Positions 1 through 10,380 are shown, counted from the first letter of the stretch. The stretch: DNA of 64,000 bases from Planctomycetaceae bacterium (GCA_002726515.1 PBTE01000168.1:20934-84933), one strand, 5' to 3'. Notes: generated by a model from the sequence alone, not told the origin. A program made the numbers and translations.

Positions 1-897
1 CCCTACACCGAAGGTCGGGCCTTCGCCATTGTGGGTGGCGCCTTGCCCAAGACTTTAATCGCATCGATTCGCAACAAGCGGGCCATCGATCTGTCGGTGG
101 TGAATTCTATCGACTATCCAATGACCTGGCCCGGCAAGGGTGCTGGCCGGCAGCGTCAACCTTTCACACGTGGCAACTTCTTGTACGCTCAGGAACTGCA
201 ATTCTTCCACCACGGTCATGTCACCGACAGCATGGCCGGTACCCACCTGGTGCCACCTGCTTATGCCCTGCCGCCACAACATCTAAGCCCCAATGCTTAT
301 GCGCCCCAAGCTCGCGGCTGGCTGGACGAATACGAACAGAAGTACGGGCCCCGCGGTGTGAGCGACGTGACCACCGAAAAAGTGCCGATTTCCCAAACCT
401 GCGGCTGGGCTCGCGTCATCAACGTGCAGCATCTGGTTGGAACGACGCGCCGCGATCACTGGCCTGCCTCACCGCAAATTACCGTCGATCTGATTAAAAA
501 GTTTGAGGCGGCCAAGGGTCCGCTTCAAGCTGGTGAGGTCGTTATCTTCCACAGCGCCCACGTCGACCGCTATTTTTTGCCGCACATCGCGGGAGAAGCG
601 TGCATGGCCGACCCCCTGAATGGCAAAAGCGAAGGTTGGCCGGCACCCAACCCCGCTGCAATCGCCTACCTGGCAAAACGCGGCATTCGCTGCGTGGCCA
701 CCGATGCACCGTCACTGGGAGGTGTCGATCCTAAAAACGCGTTGATGACCTACTGGATGCTGGGAAGCAAAGGCATGGTGGGTGTCGAATTCCTGACCAA
801 TGCCGGAGCCTTACCGGAACGATCCTATTTTCTGTTCGCAGCGATCAAAATCCAAGACTGCTGCGGCGGACCGGGCCGAGCCATCGCACTGTATTAG
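1..897 (+). CDS. Cyclase-family protein (kynurenine formamidase-like), 5' end outside the window
   Basis: The reading frame is open from the first base, so the gene starts upstream of the window; the first internal GTG is at 31. The product resembles the cyclase/kynurenine formamidase fold (PF04199), metal-dependent hydrolases of amide or ester bonds. The segment around MAGTHLVPPAYA sits where the family has its HxGTHxDxPxH metal motif, but only GTH and one proline are kept; the aspartate and last histidine are absent. A later segment (FHSAHVDRYFLPH, then GIRCVATDAPSLGG) matches the family's second half. The actual substrate cannot be read from the sequence, and the enzyme may use a variant metal site. 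It is followed by a convergent dioxygenase gene. Confidence 0.7.
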   Translation, partial: PYTEGRAFAIVGGALPKTLIASIRNKRAIDLSVVNSIDYPMTWPGKGAGRQRQPFTRGNFLYAQELQFFHHGHVTDSMAGTHLVPPAYALPPQHLSPNAYAPQARGWLDEYEQKYGPRGVSDVTTEKVPISQTCGWARVINVQHLVGTTRRDHWPASPQITVDLIKKFEAAKGPLQAGEVVIFHSAHVDRYFLPHIAGEACMADPLNGKSEGWPAPNPAAIAYLAKRGIRCVATDAPSLGGVDPKNALMTYWMLGSKGMVGVEFLTNAGALPERSYFLFAAIKIQDCCGGPGRAIALY

Positions 898-1016
898 TCC
901 GATCGCGTTCAGCTTTCCAGTGAAATCGCCCGGTCAGCAATAAAACCCGATAAGGATAAAGCTGGTCTGCGGAAACTCTTCGGCACCAGTCCAGCATCCA
1001 TCTTTCCATCAACCAG

Positions 1017-1805
1017 TCAACGGAACGATCCTGGCGCTCGTGGCAAACCGCGCTGAAGCACATCGTCTCCTCGCACGAGAAAGTATTCTCGTGGCATCGG
1101 GGAACCGTCGCGATAGTCTTCGTACATTTTTTCGCCCATGTCTCCTTCAGCCGACATGTAACGCAATACCAACACCCTGCGCCAACGCCGTGATTGATTA
1201 GGAGTCGAATAATGGGGGAGCATCGTGTCGTGCAGTCCCGCTCCTCCGGCAGGCATACGATACTGACACGTCGCGCTGTCGACATCCGGCGGTAGCGCCT
1301 GCGGGGCGATCATCTGATCGAACAGGGCATCTTCCCGGGCGTCGATCGGTAATGTGCCTTTCCGATGCCAACCGGGCAAAACCACCATGGCCCCGTTATC
1401 CTCGTCCATCGCATCGAAAGCGATCCACAAACCGGCCGGAAGCGGTCCCCCTACATTCCAATAGGGCGCGTCCTGATGCCAGGGAATCTCAATTCCCGAC
1501 CCGGGGGGCTTGCACAGCATGTGCGTCGACCACAAGACAATGTTCGCTCCGATCTGAGATTCCATCGCGTCGAGAATGCATGGCTCGTTGGCCAGATCCC
1601 AAATCCACCGCTTGATGCAATGGGGCGAGATGATGTCAGCCGGGTCTCGTCCCGGCTGAAGTTCCGACAACATCACATCAATTTCCCGCTGGCAGCAAGC
1701 CAAGGCCTCGTCGGTAAGAAAATGGTCGTAAGTGCGATATCCGTTCTGGCGGTAAAACTCCTGATCTGCTTCCGAAAACATCCAGTCGCTTCGAATCATG
1801 GACAT
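1017..1805 (-). CDS. Phytanoyl-CoA dioxygenase (PhyH) family oxygenase
   Basis: A 262-residue protein of the PhyH family: non-heme iron, 2-oxoglutarate-dependent oxygenases that hydroxylate small molecules. The iron-binding HxD is visible in the WHQDAPYW segment (about residues 114-121), and the distal histidine with the 2-oxoglutarate-binding arginine probably lies in LPHYSTPNQSRRWRR (about residues 197-211). Length is normal for the family. It begins with ATG at 1805. It stands alone between a convergent cyclase-like gene and 1.2 kb without a convincing gene, so context gives no hint of substrate. Confidence 0.85.
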   Translation of the reverse strand: MSMIRSDWMFSEADQEFYRQNGYRTYDHFLTDEALACCQREIDVMLSELQPGRDPADIISPHCIKRWIWDLANEPCILDAMESQIGANIVLWSTHMLCKPPGSGIEIPWHQDAPYWNVGGPLPAGLWIAFDAMDEDNGAMVVLPGWHRKGTLPIDAREDALFDQMIAPQALPPDVDSATCQYRMPAGGAGLHDTMLPHYSTPNQSRRWRRVLVLRYMSAEGDMGEKMYEDYRDGSPMPREYFLVRGDDVLQRGLPRAPGSFR

Positions 1806-3004
1806 GGGATGATTCTCCGTAAAATCAAGCTGGGCGAACTGTCATGGTGATCACTGTCGACGGCCATCGGAAGTGATTGTCGTTCGCAATCTTTGAACTA
1901 CTTCTGGCTGACAATACTAGGTTGCGGCCACAATGGCCAGTACCAGCACGCCACTCCCTGCAAACGACGCCAATCGCGAGGACCACCTGGGCGGCCACGG
2001 CCCTACTGTCTTCCCGAAAAACCACCCATCCTATCCTCCTTCCAACAAGCGGGCGCCCACTCGCTCGACCACAAGAACCCGGACCGCCTCGGTTAAGAAC
2101 AGAACCACCGGTTTCCAACCTAAAAATGGAGGGTCTGAAAAGAGTGCAAATCCGGTGGCTGCTGTGGGACCGTCTTCGCAAAAAGTTGTCGGAGGCACTC
2201 CTGATTGGGTGCAAACGGGGCTTTCACGGCAACAGATTGTCCGAATCAGTGTCACGAAGACCCGCCGGCAAACCGTCCAACCTACGAAGAATAGCGCCGC
2301 CACAGGGACAGGCAGCCTTCGCCGGTCGTGAAAATAATGGGAGGCAAAAAAAAACGGGGGCCTCTGATGTGCCAAAACTTTTGGCGTGCCAGATGGCCAG
2401 GGGCAAATCAACCACCGGACAATAAATTCATCAGAGACCCCTCGGGCCAGCTTAAATCGGGTACACAGAAATCACTCTGTGTGGTCTGGCTCTTACGCAT
2501 TGTGTGTGCCAAAGGACGCTGGCCTCTTGATTGTTCTTCCAGGTCCATCCTCAAAGTATTTGGTCTTCACGACTTAACTCCGGCGGACCGACAATCTCAT
2601 TTCGATACGAACCGGGGCACGAAAACTGTACCGGAGCGTTCTGCAACAGATCACCTGTCGCACTGTTGCAGGTCTGAACGACTTGGTCCGTAAAACGGGA
2701 TAGAACAGTGCCGGTCGGCCGAAAGTGTCTCATACCGAGATCACAAGCAGCAATTTTTCCGTATCCTTCAGCCAGCAAACAGGATACGATAAACTGTTTG
2801 ATTCGCAGCGAGGTATTTTGAGAATAGGTAATAAATCATTCAACCACTCAATATCACCTGGACGGTGGAGAAAGGTTCGACCGGCCCGGCTTTTTCTCTG
2901 CTTAAGTCCAAAAGAATTTGCGGAAAGCCCGCTTTGCCCTTCAGATAGAAGGACATGGATGCACGAGGATCATTTGCCCCCGATCGATTAACGAAAGGCT
3001 TTGA
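1806..3004. other. 1.2 kb without a convincing gene
   Basis: Several overlapping open frames cross this stretch on both strands, but none shows a recognisable domain, a good ribosome site or a conserved-looking composition. The longest, 1877-2425 plus, lacks a standard start and is rich in Arg, Pro and Thr like translated noncoding DNA. A small inverted repeat (GCCAAAA near 2372, TTTTGGC next to it) is present. No RNA gene was recognised. The stretch may hold decayed genes or regulatory DNA. Confidence 0.5.
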
Positions 3005-4030
3005 ATGGATCTCCCCAGGGTGGGACGAATGCCTCCCACTGCGAACACGGTGCTGATTGCGGTCAATCCCAGTGCCGGTAAAGGAAGTCGGCGACATCTG
3101 CCGGACCAACTCGCGAGTCGACTGACGGAACAGGGTTTCCAGGTCCGTTTTGTGCAGGAGTTGGAGGAATTGACAGAGCAAAGCCATCGTCTTCAATCCG
3201 AAGGAAAGCTACGAGCGGTGGTCGCAGCGGGAGGAGACGGTACAGCTGCCACGCTGGTCAATCGAATTCCACCCGCTACTCCCATGGCTATCTTGCCTCT
3301 GGGAACCGAGAACCTGCTGGCGAAGTATCTCGACCAGATCACATCGCCAGAGCACCTCAGCAAAATCATCAACCAGGGCTTGGTGGTCCGTTTGGATGCA
3401 GGACTGGCTGGTGATCGTATCTTTTTGCTCATGGCCGGGTGTGGCTTTGACGCAGACGTTGTACGTCGGATGCACCAAGGTCGAAGTGGAAACATCACTC
3501 ATTTTGACTATGCCAAACCTCTCTTGGCCAGTTTACGTCATTACCCATTTCCGAGCCTGCGGATTGATTACGAAACCGACAACCCATCGGGAACACACGA
3601 ACAGAAAACGATTCAAGCCCGTTGGGCTTTTATCGTCAATCTGCCTCGTTATGCAGGAGGGCTGAAATTTGCTCCGAATGCCGTGGGAACCGACGGATTA
3701 CTCGACGTTTGCACATTTCAAGAGGGAAACTGGTGGCATGCACTGCGTTACCTGGGCGGTGTCCTCACGGGAAGACATGTGAACTGGCCCGATTGCCAGA
3801 TCGTGCGCACGAAACGTCTACGGGTAATCGCCGAGCAACGATCCTGCGACGAAGTCCCGTATCAGTTGGACGGAGACCCCGGCGGAGCGTTGCCAGCTGA
3901 CATTCAGGTCCTGCCGGGCCGTCTCAGCCTGCTGGTATCAGAAAGTTGGGCAGCCGGACACGGACTTTCAGTCAATCAGGAATCATCGACTCTGTCAAAA
4001 TTGTCAGAAACTCGTACGTACGCAGTTTAA
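3005..4030 (+). CDS. Diacylglycerol kinase-like lipid kinase (DAGK catalytic domain)
   Basis: A 341-residue protein with the DAGK_cat fold of bacterial lipid kinases, which transfer phosphate from ATP to a lipid hydroxyl at the membrane. The start NPSAGKGSRR (about residues 21-30) and the nucleotide-binding GGDGT (about residues 76-80), followed by LPLGTENLLA, are the diagnostic motifs. The C-terminal half contains the second beta domain, with QLDGDPGG near residues 286-293, typical of the family. ATG at 3005 is preceded by AACGAAAGGC, a weak ribosome site. It is on the same strand as kdsA, 151 bp downstream. The exact lipid substrate is unknown. Confidence 0.87.
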   Translation: MDLPRVGRMPPTANTVLIAVNPSAGKGSRRHLPDQLASRLTEQGFQVRFVQELEELTEQSHRLQSEGKLRAVVAAGGDGTAATLVNRIPPATPMAILPLGTENLLAKYLDQITSPEHLSKIINQGLVVRLDAGLAGDRIFLLMAGCGFDADVVRRMHQGRSGNITHFDYAKPLLASLRHYPFPSLRIDYETDNPSGTHEQKTIQARWAFIVNLPRYAGGLKFAPNAVGTDGLLDVCTFQEGNWWHALRYLGGVLTGRHVNWPDCQIVRTKRLRVIAEQRSCDEVPYQLDGDPGGALPADIQVLPGRLSLLVSESWAAGHGLSVNQESSTLSKLSETRTYAV

Positions 4031-4181
4031 TACAAAGAATATTTCACTCGCCCGTTCTTCTGTCCGGTTATCTTTGTTACCTTGTTGAATCTCTTGCCTT
4101 CCAATTGAAAACAAATCGCTACTTTCCAAGATTTCGCACTTTTTATCCCCCCTGGTACTTCCTCATGACACAAACTTTCTC

Positions 4182-5012
4182 ATGACCGAACGGCTCGCGA
4201 AAATTGGTACCTATCGCTGCGGATCGGATCAACGGTTGCTGCTGATTTGTGGGCCTTGCGTAATCGAAAACGAAAGCATCACTCTCAAAACAGCTGAACG
4301 CTTGCACGAAATCACGCGACAGCAGCCAGTGCAACTCGTCTTCAAGGCATCGTTTGACAAGGCAAATCGAACCAGCATGGACGCCTTTCGAGGAGTTGGT
4401 TTGGATGACGGTCTTAAAATCCTGGAAAAGGTGGCTCATGCAACGGGTTTGCCGGTCACCACGGATATCCATGAACCGCACCAGGCTGCTGCAGTTGCCG
4501 AGGTATGCCAACTGATCCAAATTCCAGCATTTCTGGCCAGGCAAACTGATCTTCTGGTGGCCGCCGCTGCGACCGGACGTGCGGTGAACGTCAAAAAGGG
4601 GCAGTTCCAATCCCCCTGGGACATGCAGCATGTGGTGAACAAATTGAAAGCCTCGGGATGCGAGCATGTCTTACTTTGTGAGCGGGGAACTTTTTTCGGA
4701 TACGGACGATTGGTGAACGACATGCGTTCACTTCCGCAGATGCAAGACTTGGGGGTTCCGGTTGTTTTTGACGCGACACACAGTGTCCAGGAACCTGGTG
4801 GCTTGGGAAACGCCACCGGGGGACAACGTGAAATGATCGAACCTTTGGCGAGAGCTGCGATTGCTGTGGGTGTTGATGGAATGTTTTTCGAAACCCATCC
4901 TGATCCTGCTTGTTCACCCAGTGACGGCCCGAACATGATACCCCTGGACCACATCGGGGACCTCCTGAATCGGCTACTTATCCTGCGGGAAGCCGTGGAG
5001 CGAATATCTTGA
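4182..5012 (+). CDS. kdsA: 3-deoxy-8-phosphooctulonate synthase
   Basis: A 276-residue protein closely matching KDO-8-phosphate synthase, which condenses phosphoenolpyruvate with arabinose 5-phosphate to make the Kdo precursor of lipopolysaccharide. Family signatures are [11 protein letters not shown] near the N-terminus, [30 protein letters not shown] and VFDATHSVQ. Length is normal (about 280). Its presence fits a Gram-negative-type outer membrane. The stop overlaps the TTG start of the next gene (TTGA at 5009-5012), implying translational coupling. Confidence 0.95.
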   Translation: MTERLAKIGTYRCGSDQRLLLICGPCVIENESITLKTAERLHEITRQQPVQLVFKASFDKANRTSMDAFRGVGLDDGLKILEKVAHATGLPVTTDIHEPHQAAAVAEVCQLIQIPAFLARQTDLLVAAAATGRAVNVKKGQFQSPWDMQHVVNKLKASGCEHVLLCERGTFFGYGRLVNDMRSLPQMQDLGVPVVFDATHSVQEPGGLGNATGGQREMIEPLARAAIAVGVDGMFFETHPDPACSPSDGPNMIPLDHIGDLLNRLLILREAVERIS

Positions 5013-6787
5013 CCGGCAACTTCAATTTCACAACCCGCTTCGGATTCGCATCGCGGCTGTTGATCCTCACCATCTGGATCCCCGGATTGATCCTCAGTAT
5101 CGGGTGTCATCCGACTACAAAACCTGCCTCACGCCACCGCCCCAACACCGCAAATGTTTCGGGATCTCGCCGCGATGACCTCGCTCGAACTTTAGAACTG
5201 CTGGACAGTCTGGACCTCTACGATCTTCAGGAAGCAAGACGACAAGCCCTGTTTAATCTGGAACGTTGGGGGGCGAAACAGAACGCCGACAGTGACTGGG
5301 CAGCAGACAAGATACTCGATCAACTACCTGCCCGATTGAAACGGGTGAATCGCGACATGAAAATTACCGGCGTCCAGTTCAACGCGGACGACGTCGAATT
5401 CCTCCTGGAAAACATTTTTCTGAGAGAGATCGCGCGAGCCGTCTCCGCGAAATCGAAACTCGATCCACTGGTGCTGAACTGGCTGGAAAATTCCGGTTCC
5501 GAACTCTCGAAAGAAGAACTGCGGGACCTGAGTCTGGCCGCTCGTTTGTTTGACTGGACAATCCGTAATATTCAACTCGAAGAATCCCGACCGCTGGTCC
5601 GCAAGCCCAAGCTGGTCGTCGGCCCCGCCCCTGCTCCGCGCAATGTTCGTGAAAAAACAGAGCCACGGGACCCCTTATCCGTCGGCCCCGGCGAAATGTT
5701 TACCGTCGGTGAGACATTGCTTACGGGACTCGGTGACGCACTCGATCGAGCGCGACTGTTCATTCTGCTATCGAGACAGCGCGGATTGCAAATCGTGCTC
5801 CTGGCAGTTGAAGAAAACAATTTCGTCGAACCACGGCCATGGTTGTGCGGCGTATTAATTCAGCAAGAGCTTTACTTGTTTGACACACGGTTAGGACTTC
5901 CGGTGCCGCGATTGGATGGAACTGGAATTGCAACACTGCAAGAGGTCATCCAGGAACCTGCAATCCTGCGACAACTGGATCTCGAAAATGAACCCTATTG
6001 GATTCGCGATCGCGATGTTCGCCGGGTGATCGCCCTGATTTATGCCTCACCACGAGCGTTATCGTTTCGCATGCAAAGAATCGAACAACGGCTAGCAGGT
6101 GACAGAAAAATGAAACTCACCGTGGCAGCAACACAACTGGCCGAACGTGTTCAAGCCTGCCCGGGAATCAAGAAAGTTCAACTCTCGCTGCTTCCTTTCG
6201 AACGGTTGAGATTTCGCAAGAACCTACAAAGTCAGTTAAAAAAGGACGATAAGACTCCCAACCCCGTAGCCCACAAAATCTTCTTTATCGAAACGATGAC
6301 ACCTCTTTATCGGGCTCGAATTCTGCATTTTCGATCTCAGTTCGACGATCAGCCGGAACGACAGGGGGCCCGCTCCTACTACTTGAGCAGTCGCCCACCG
6401 GACAAGCTGGTTCATCGCCTGGCAACGGACCCGGCAACCCAGCTGAAGTGGAACGTCGACAAGTTGACCAGCCGGGAGCGTTCGATGCGTCTCCAATTCA
6501 TCATGCGCGCAAAACAGGCGGCCAGTTATTGGCTGGGCCTGCTTTGTTATGAGGACCATGATTACGTCGTCGCTCGCGACTATTTTGAAACCAGGACCAT
6601 CGTGGCCAGCCCTCAAGGTCCCTGGATCTCCGGGGCGCAATACAATCTCGCCAGAACCTTCGAAATGCTCGACCAAACCGACAGGGCGGTGCAACTTAAC
6701 TCGACCGATCAATCGCCACAAAGGCACGGAAATCTGCTGCGCGCTAAGTTTCTGGACGAAGCAGTCACGAGACGAAATGCAAAGTAA
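5009..6787 (+). CDS. Lipoprotein of unknown function, coupled to kdsA
   Basis: A 592-residue protein that I do not recognise. It starts with TTG overlapping the kdsA stop. The N-terminus has a hydrophobic stretch ending in LSIGC (about residues 29-33), a lipobox, so it should be anchored to a membrane after cleavage. The middle (about residues 240-320) includes [16 protein letters not shown] and [20 protein letters not shown], a beta-rich segment that resembles transglutaminase-like or papain-like folds without a clear catalytic triad. The last 100 residues ([20 protein letters not shown] and [18 protein letters not shown]) look like tetratricopeptide helices. Coupling to kdsA suggests, but does not prove, an envelope role. 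Confidence 0.75.
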   Translation: MTGNFNFTTRFGFASRLLILTIWIPGLILSIGCHPTTKPASRHRPNTANVSGSRRDDLARTLELLDSLDLYDLQEARRQALFNLERWGAKQNADSDWAADKILDQLPARLKRVNRDMKITGVQFNADDVEFLLENIFLREIARAVSAKSKLDPLVLNWLENSGSELSKEELRDLSLAARLFDWTIRNIQLEESRPLVRKPKLVVGPAPAPRNVREKTEPRDPLSVGPGEMFTVGETLLTGLGDALDRARLFILLSRQRGLQIVLLAVEENNFVEPRPWLCGVLIQQELYLFDTRLGLPVPRLDGTGIATLQEVIQEPAILRQLDLENEPYWIRDRDVRRVIALIYASPRALSFRMQRIEQRLAGDRKMKLTVAATQLAERVQACPGIKKVQLSLLPFERLRFRKNLQSQLKKDDKTPNPVAHKIFFIETMTPLYRARILHFRSQFDDQPERQGARSYYLSSRPPDKLVHRLATDPATQLKWNVDKLTSRERSMRLQFIMRAKQAASYWLGLLCYEDHDYVVARDYFETRTIVASPQGPWISGAQYNLARTFEMLDQTDRAVQLNSTDQSPQRHGNLLRAKFLDEAVTRRNAK

Positions 6788-6829
6788 TGCCTGCTGGGTG
6801 GGCGACGGTTACGAACACCGGGCCGCACC

Positions 6830-7711
6830 TCACCCGTCAAATTTTTCGCCGGTCAATCGCTCAAATGCTTCGACGTACTTCATACGGGTTTGCTGAATTA
6901 TTTCGTCGGGCAGGCCCGGGGGCTGACTCTCTTTGTCCCAGGACGTGGTTTCCAGCCAGTCACGAACGAATTGTTTGTCAAACGAAGGGGGATTTTTCCC
7001 GGATTCGTACAAATCGGCGGGCCAAAAACGTGAACTGTCCGGAGTGAGCACCTCGTCGATTAGAATGAGTTCACCATCCGCCCAGCCCCATTCAAACTTG
7101 GTGTCCGCAATGATAATGCCACGTTGGATTGCATATTCAGCACCGCGTTGATAGACGTCAAGACTTTTCTCACGCAACGTCGTGGCCACTTCGGTACCAA
7201 CAATCTCACACATCCGTTCAAAAGAAATATTGATATCGTGGCCGGAATCCTCCTTGGTCGCCGGAGTGAAAATCGGTTCTGCAAGCTGGCAACCCTGCTC
7301 CAGGCCGTCTGGCAAACCTATTCCACAGACGCTCCCGGACTGCTGATACTCCTTCCAGCCAGATCCGATCAAGTAACCACGAACGACACATTCGATTGGT
7401 ACCACATCGGCTCGACGGCAAAGCATGCTTCTTCCGTGCAATGAGCCACTATCGATTTCTTCCGGAAGATCCATCTCGGCCAAATCGACGGACAACATGT
7501 GATGGGGTACATCCAATCTGTCAAACCAGAAAGCGCTGATCTGTGTGAGAACACTTCCTTTATCAGGTATACCGGTTGGCAGAACCCAATCGAACGCACT
7601 GATTCTATCGGTACTCACCAACAAAAGAGCGTCACCTAAATCGTAAACATCCCGTACTTTTCCTCGGCGTACAGGCAAGGACAGTGCAGTTTCCAAAACG
7701 ATGTCGCTCAT
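6830..7711 (-). CDS. purC: Phosphoribosylaminoimidazole-succinocarboxamide synthase
   Basis: A 293-residue SAICAR synthetase, the purine-biosynthesis enzyme that joins aspartate to CAIR using ATP. Diagnostic pieces are GKVRDVYDLGDALLLVSTDRISAFDWVLP at the N-terminus (shown in part), VECVVRGYLIGSGWKEYQ, and the C-terminal DTKFEWGWADGELILIDEVLTPDSSRFW region (shown in part). Length fits the long bacterial or fungal type rather than the short 240-residue type. ATG at 7711. It faces the lipoprotein gene convergently, with 42 bp between stops. Confidence 0.96.
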   Translation of the reverse strand: MSDIVLETALSLPVRRGKVRDVYDLGDALLLVSTDRISAFDWVLPTGIPDKGSVLTQISAFWFDRLDVPHHMLSVDLAEMDLPEEIDSGSLHGRSMLCRRADVVPIECVVRGYLIGSGWKEYQQSGSVCGIGLPDGLEQGCQLAEPIFTPATKEDSGHDINISFERMCEIVGTEVATTLREKSLDVYQRGAEYAIQRGIIIADTKFEWGWADGELILIDEVLTPDSSRFWPADLYESGKNPPSFDKQFVRDWLETTSWDKESQPPGLPDEIIQQTRMKYVEAFERLTGEKFDG

Positions 7712-8005
7712 GAAGATTCCCTTCCGTTTCGTTTAGATCGAACCTTGATGTGTCAGCAGGTCTTTCAATATATCATCCAGTGCCGGACTGGCCAGTCCGC
7801 AAGGGCCGCCTGTTGTGCCCCCGTAAATGTCAGGGTAGACTCGTTCCCAGGTGCCGTGGCCTATAGTTCTGGTGGTCCGCGCTGCAACATCTCGTCGCAA
7901 ACCGGAACTCATTGTTTACCGCCGAGTTGCAAAACGTCCCGACGATTGTCTGGCCATCGTCGCACGCAACGCATCCTTCGGACAAGTCTGCAAGGTCACC
8001 ACACC

Positions 8006-9493
8006 ATGGGTCTGATCAAATTCCAGGTCCCCCGACTGGATCGGATCAAGCCGGATGCGGCGGAACGTGCCTACATGGCCGATCTTGAGGGAGTTCCCTG
8101 GGCTGGTCACCTTTGTTGGAACGGAGATTGCCTGGTGTTGTCGCGCGAAGCAGACGATTCCGGTAATTTTTACATTCCCTGGGAAGTTCCCGGACATGGT
8201 GAACTGATACTTTGTACAGGCACCCTGATCGAACGGTCTGCCCCTTACTCACTACCCATCGAACTTGCGCGTGGTACGCTGCACCGCCTGCGATCCCAGT
8301 TGGCTTCATGGCAAATGATGGGGTTGCTGGTTCCCGACACTGTCCAACAGGCCGTAGCCGAAGCATTACAGACCTTTGCGACAGCGGTGACCGACCAAGT
8401 CAAAAGTCCGCAGACAGTCGAATATGCCGATCACGCATTGCAGGCCGCACTACGAGCGATCGACTTGCTCGTCGACCAATATTCACATCAAGTCATCACA
8501 TCGAGACAGCAACAAACGGAAAAGCTCTCAACAGTCTTTGCTGTCAACCTTGGTCACACCGCCGTACACGACAAACAGGCTGCGCAACTATTGACGGCGT
8601 TCAATTCGGCGGCCGTACCGCTCACCTGGAGCCGGGTCGAAACCAGCGCAGACTCGATGCACTGGAAAACCTACGACCGGCAGGTCAAGTGGTGTCGGCG
8701 CAACAGAATACGAACCATCGGCGGCCCTCTCATTCGGCTCGATGCGGCAGGTCTTCCCGATTGGCTCGTACTGTGGGAAGACGACTTTGAAGTCATCGAA
8801 TCGTATGTGTTAAACTACGTTGAAACAGCTATTCAACGTTATCAAAACAAAATTACTTTATGGAACTGCGCAGCCCGTACCAATACGCGCAGTTCCCTCC
8901 GGATTACTGAGGAGCAGCAACTTCGACTGACAGCCAAAATCATTGAGCGAGCTCGACAGATCGAAGAACGAACGCCGATGATTGTAACGTTCGATCAACC
9001 GTGGGCCGAATACGTCGCCAGCACACCGATGGACCTCACGCCCTTCCAACTCGCAGACACGTTGGCTCGATCCAAACTGGGAATTTCTGGATTTGGGATC
9101 GAACTCAACTTGGGATACTGGCCGGGAGGCAGCGGATCGCGTGACCTGCTGGAAATCAGCCGCCTACTCGATCGCTGGAGTCTGTTGGGACTCCCGCTGT
9201 TTGTATTTCTGGTAACACCCAGCGGTACCTCCGTCGACCCGGAGGCAGACACCCAGGCCCGTCCCGTCAGCAGTACGCCAGGCGACCAAGTCACCCCTCA
9301 GGGTCAACAAGCGTTGATCGATCGCCTGGTGCCTTTATTACTCAGCAAACAAAATCTGCGTGGCGTTGTGTGGAATCGACTTGCAGATGCGCCCGCTCGG
9401 GACTTTCCCCACGGCGGCCTGTTCGATGTGAGAGGCAAAGCCAAACCCGTACTGGACTCTCTGACTCGGATTCGTCAGGAGCACCTTGTGTGA
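8006..9493 (+). CDS. GH10-like glycosidase-fold protein, probably catalytically altered
   Basis: A 495-residue protein from ATG at 8006; upstream codons remain open to 7745 but look noncoding. An N-terminal domain (about residues 1-150) precedes a probable TIM barrel resembling glycoside hydrolase family 10. The segment KITLWNCAAR (about residues 287-296) sits where GH10 enzymes carry the Trp-x-x-x-Asn-Glu acid/base, but the Asn-Glu is absent. FGIELNLGYW (about residues 363-372) may correspond to the nucleophile strand. Similar divergent proteins occur in planctomycetes by my recollection. It may bind rather than cleave glycans. No signal peptide is visible, so it appears cytoplasmic. Confidence 0.65.
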   Translation: MGLIKFQVPRLDRIKPDAAERAYMADLEGVPWAGHLCWNGDCLVLSREADDSGNFYIPWEVPGHGELILCTGTLIERSAPYSLPIELARGTLHRLRSQLASWQMMGLLVPDTVQQAVAEALQTFATAVTDQVKSPQTVEYADHALQAALRAIDLLVDQYSHQVITSRQQQTEKLSTVFAVNLGHTAVHDKQAAQLLTAFNSAAVPLTWSRVETSADSMHWKTYDRQVKWCRRNRIRTIGGPLIRLDAAGLPDWLVLWEDDFEVIESYVLNYVETAIQRYQNKITLWNCAARTNTRSSLRITEEQQLRLTAKIIERARQIEERTPMIVTFDQPWAEYVASTPMDLTPFQLADTLARSKLGISGFGIELNLGYWPGGSGSRDLLEISRLLDRWSLLGLPLFVFLVTPSGTSVDPEADTQARPVSSTPGDQVTPQGQQALIDRLVPLLLSKQNLRGVVWNRLADAPARDFPHGGLFDVRGKAKPVLDSLTRIRQEHLV

Positions 9494-9598
9494 CCGCCCC
9501 CAACTGGCCGAGGCCATCGTGACCAAGCCTCACTCTGCACAAGGATCAATGATACAAAACGGAAGAACAAACCTGGAAAGACAAATTGGCTTGTCAAG

Positions 9599-10228
9599 TC
9601 ACTTGGTGACCTGGCCACCTTGACCTCGCATTTTTCCCCGGGCTCGATTCAACGTAGGGCCGATGCTGTTTTCAGGCACTCCCGTCTCGTCGCTGATCTC
9701 TCGGTAGCTCTTTCCTTCCAGATGATACTTCCGAACGATCCGTTCCTCGCTGGCGTTAAGACCTTCCAGAAGACGCGCAACCTCTTCGCGGTCACTCAGA
9801 CGTTGTTCGGGTACACTGTCCGTCACCCGATCAGGTAAGGATTGTTCGGCTAACATTCCTAACGAAGAAGGTGCCTTACGTCGCAGCAATTCCTTCACAA
9901 CAATCCGCCGGGAGACAACCGTCAAATAAGTGGCCAAACTGGACTGGCGACGAAATCTTCGCAGGACTGCAAGATCATTCTGAACGATCGCCAAAAAAAC
10001 GTCGGCCGCTAAATCATCGCGATCCTCAGGAGTGAGTTGTATCGCGCGCGACTGAGCAGTGTGGTTAATCACATGGATTACCAAACCGACAAACCGATCG
10101 ACAAATCCTTCCCAGGATCTCGGGCGACGAGCAAGACAGTCGTCAAGTAGATTTCGGTCGATTTCAGACAGTGCCACGCCAGCTAACCAGCTTTCCGATG
10201 TGCACACAGACTGGTATCCGCCAGCCAT
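9599..10228 (-). CDS. RNA polymerase sigma factor, ECF-like (sigma-70 family)
   Basis: A 209-residue sigma factor if started at ATG 10228; a longer frame to 10264 has no standard start. Region 2 is seen in DRDDLAADVFLAIVQND and FRRQSSLATYLTVVSRRIV (about residues 70-115), and region 4 as the helix-turn-helix segment KSYREISDETGVPENSIGPT (about residues 170-189). Spacing fits sigma factors with only regions 2 and 4. No anti-sigma gene is adjacent; its neighbour is a divergent ferredoxin gene about 330 bp away. The regulon is unknown. Confidence 0.88.
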   Translation of the reverse strand: MAGGYQSVCTSESWLAGVALSEIDRNLLDDCLARRPRSWEGFVDRFVGLVIHVINHTAQSRAIQLTPEDRDDLAADVFLAIVQNDLAVLRRFRRQSSLATYLTVVSRRIVVKELLRRKAPSSLGMLAEQSLPDRVTDSVPEQRLSDREEVARLLEGLNASEERIVRKYHLEGKSYREISDETGVPENSIGPTLNRARGKMRGQGGQVTK

Positions 10229-10351
10229 GAGAGCACTCTTAAGGTACGCAACCGCAATAATCAATTTTAGTTAGGGCCCAAGAACTGAGCAAGGCTGACC
10301 GCGTCAATGCCGAAACATGCTGATAGCTATGCATGGTCATGGTTCACTGTC

Positions 10352-10380
10352 TTGACACTCGTCCAAGCCAGTACTAATAT
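10352..10380 (+). promoter_or_regulatory. Predicted sigma-70 promoter for the ferredoxin gene
   Basis: TTGACA at 10352-10357 and TAATAT at 10375-10380 are separated by exactly 17 bases. The -35 is perfect and the -10 matches four of six positions. The predicted transcript would have a leader of about 170 bases before the ferredoxin ATG at 10560. Just downstream lies an AGAACT, AGAACT, AGTTCT cluster (10401-10420) that could be an operator. Confidence 0.5.

Noticed and set aside
1933..2331. 132-codon plus-strand frame starting MASTSTPLPANDANRED
   Set aside because: Composition is Thr/Arg/Pro-rich with no domain, and the ribosome site is poor; several other frames overlap it. Treated as noncoding.
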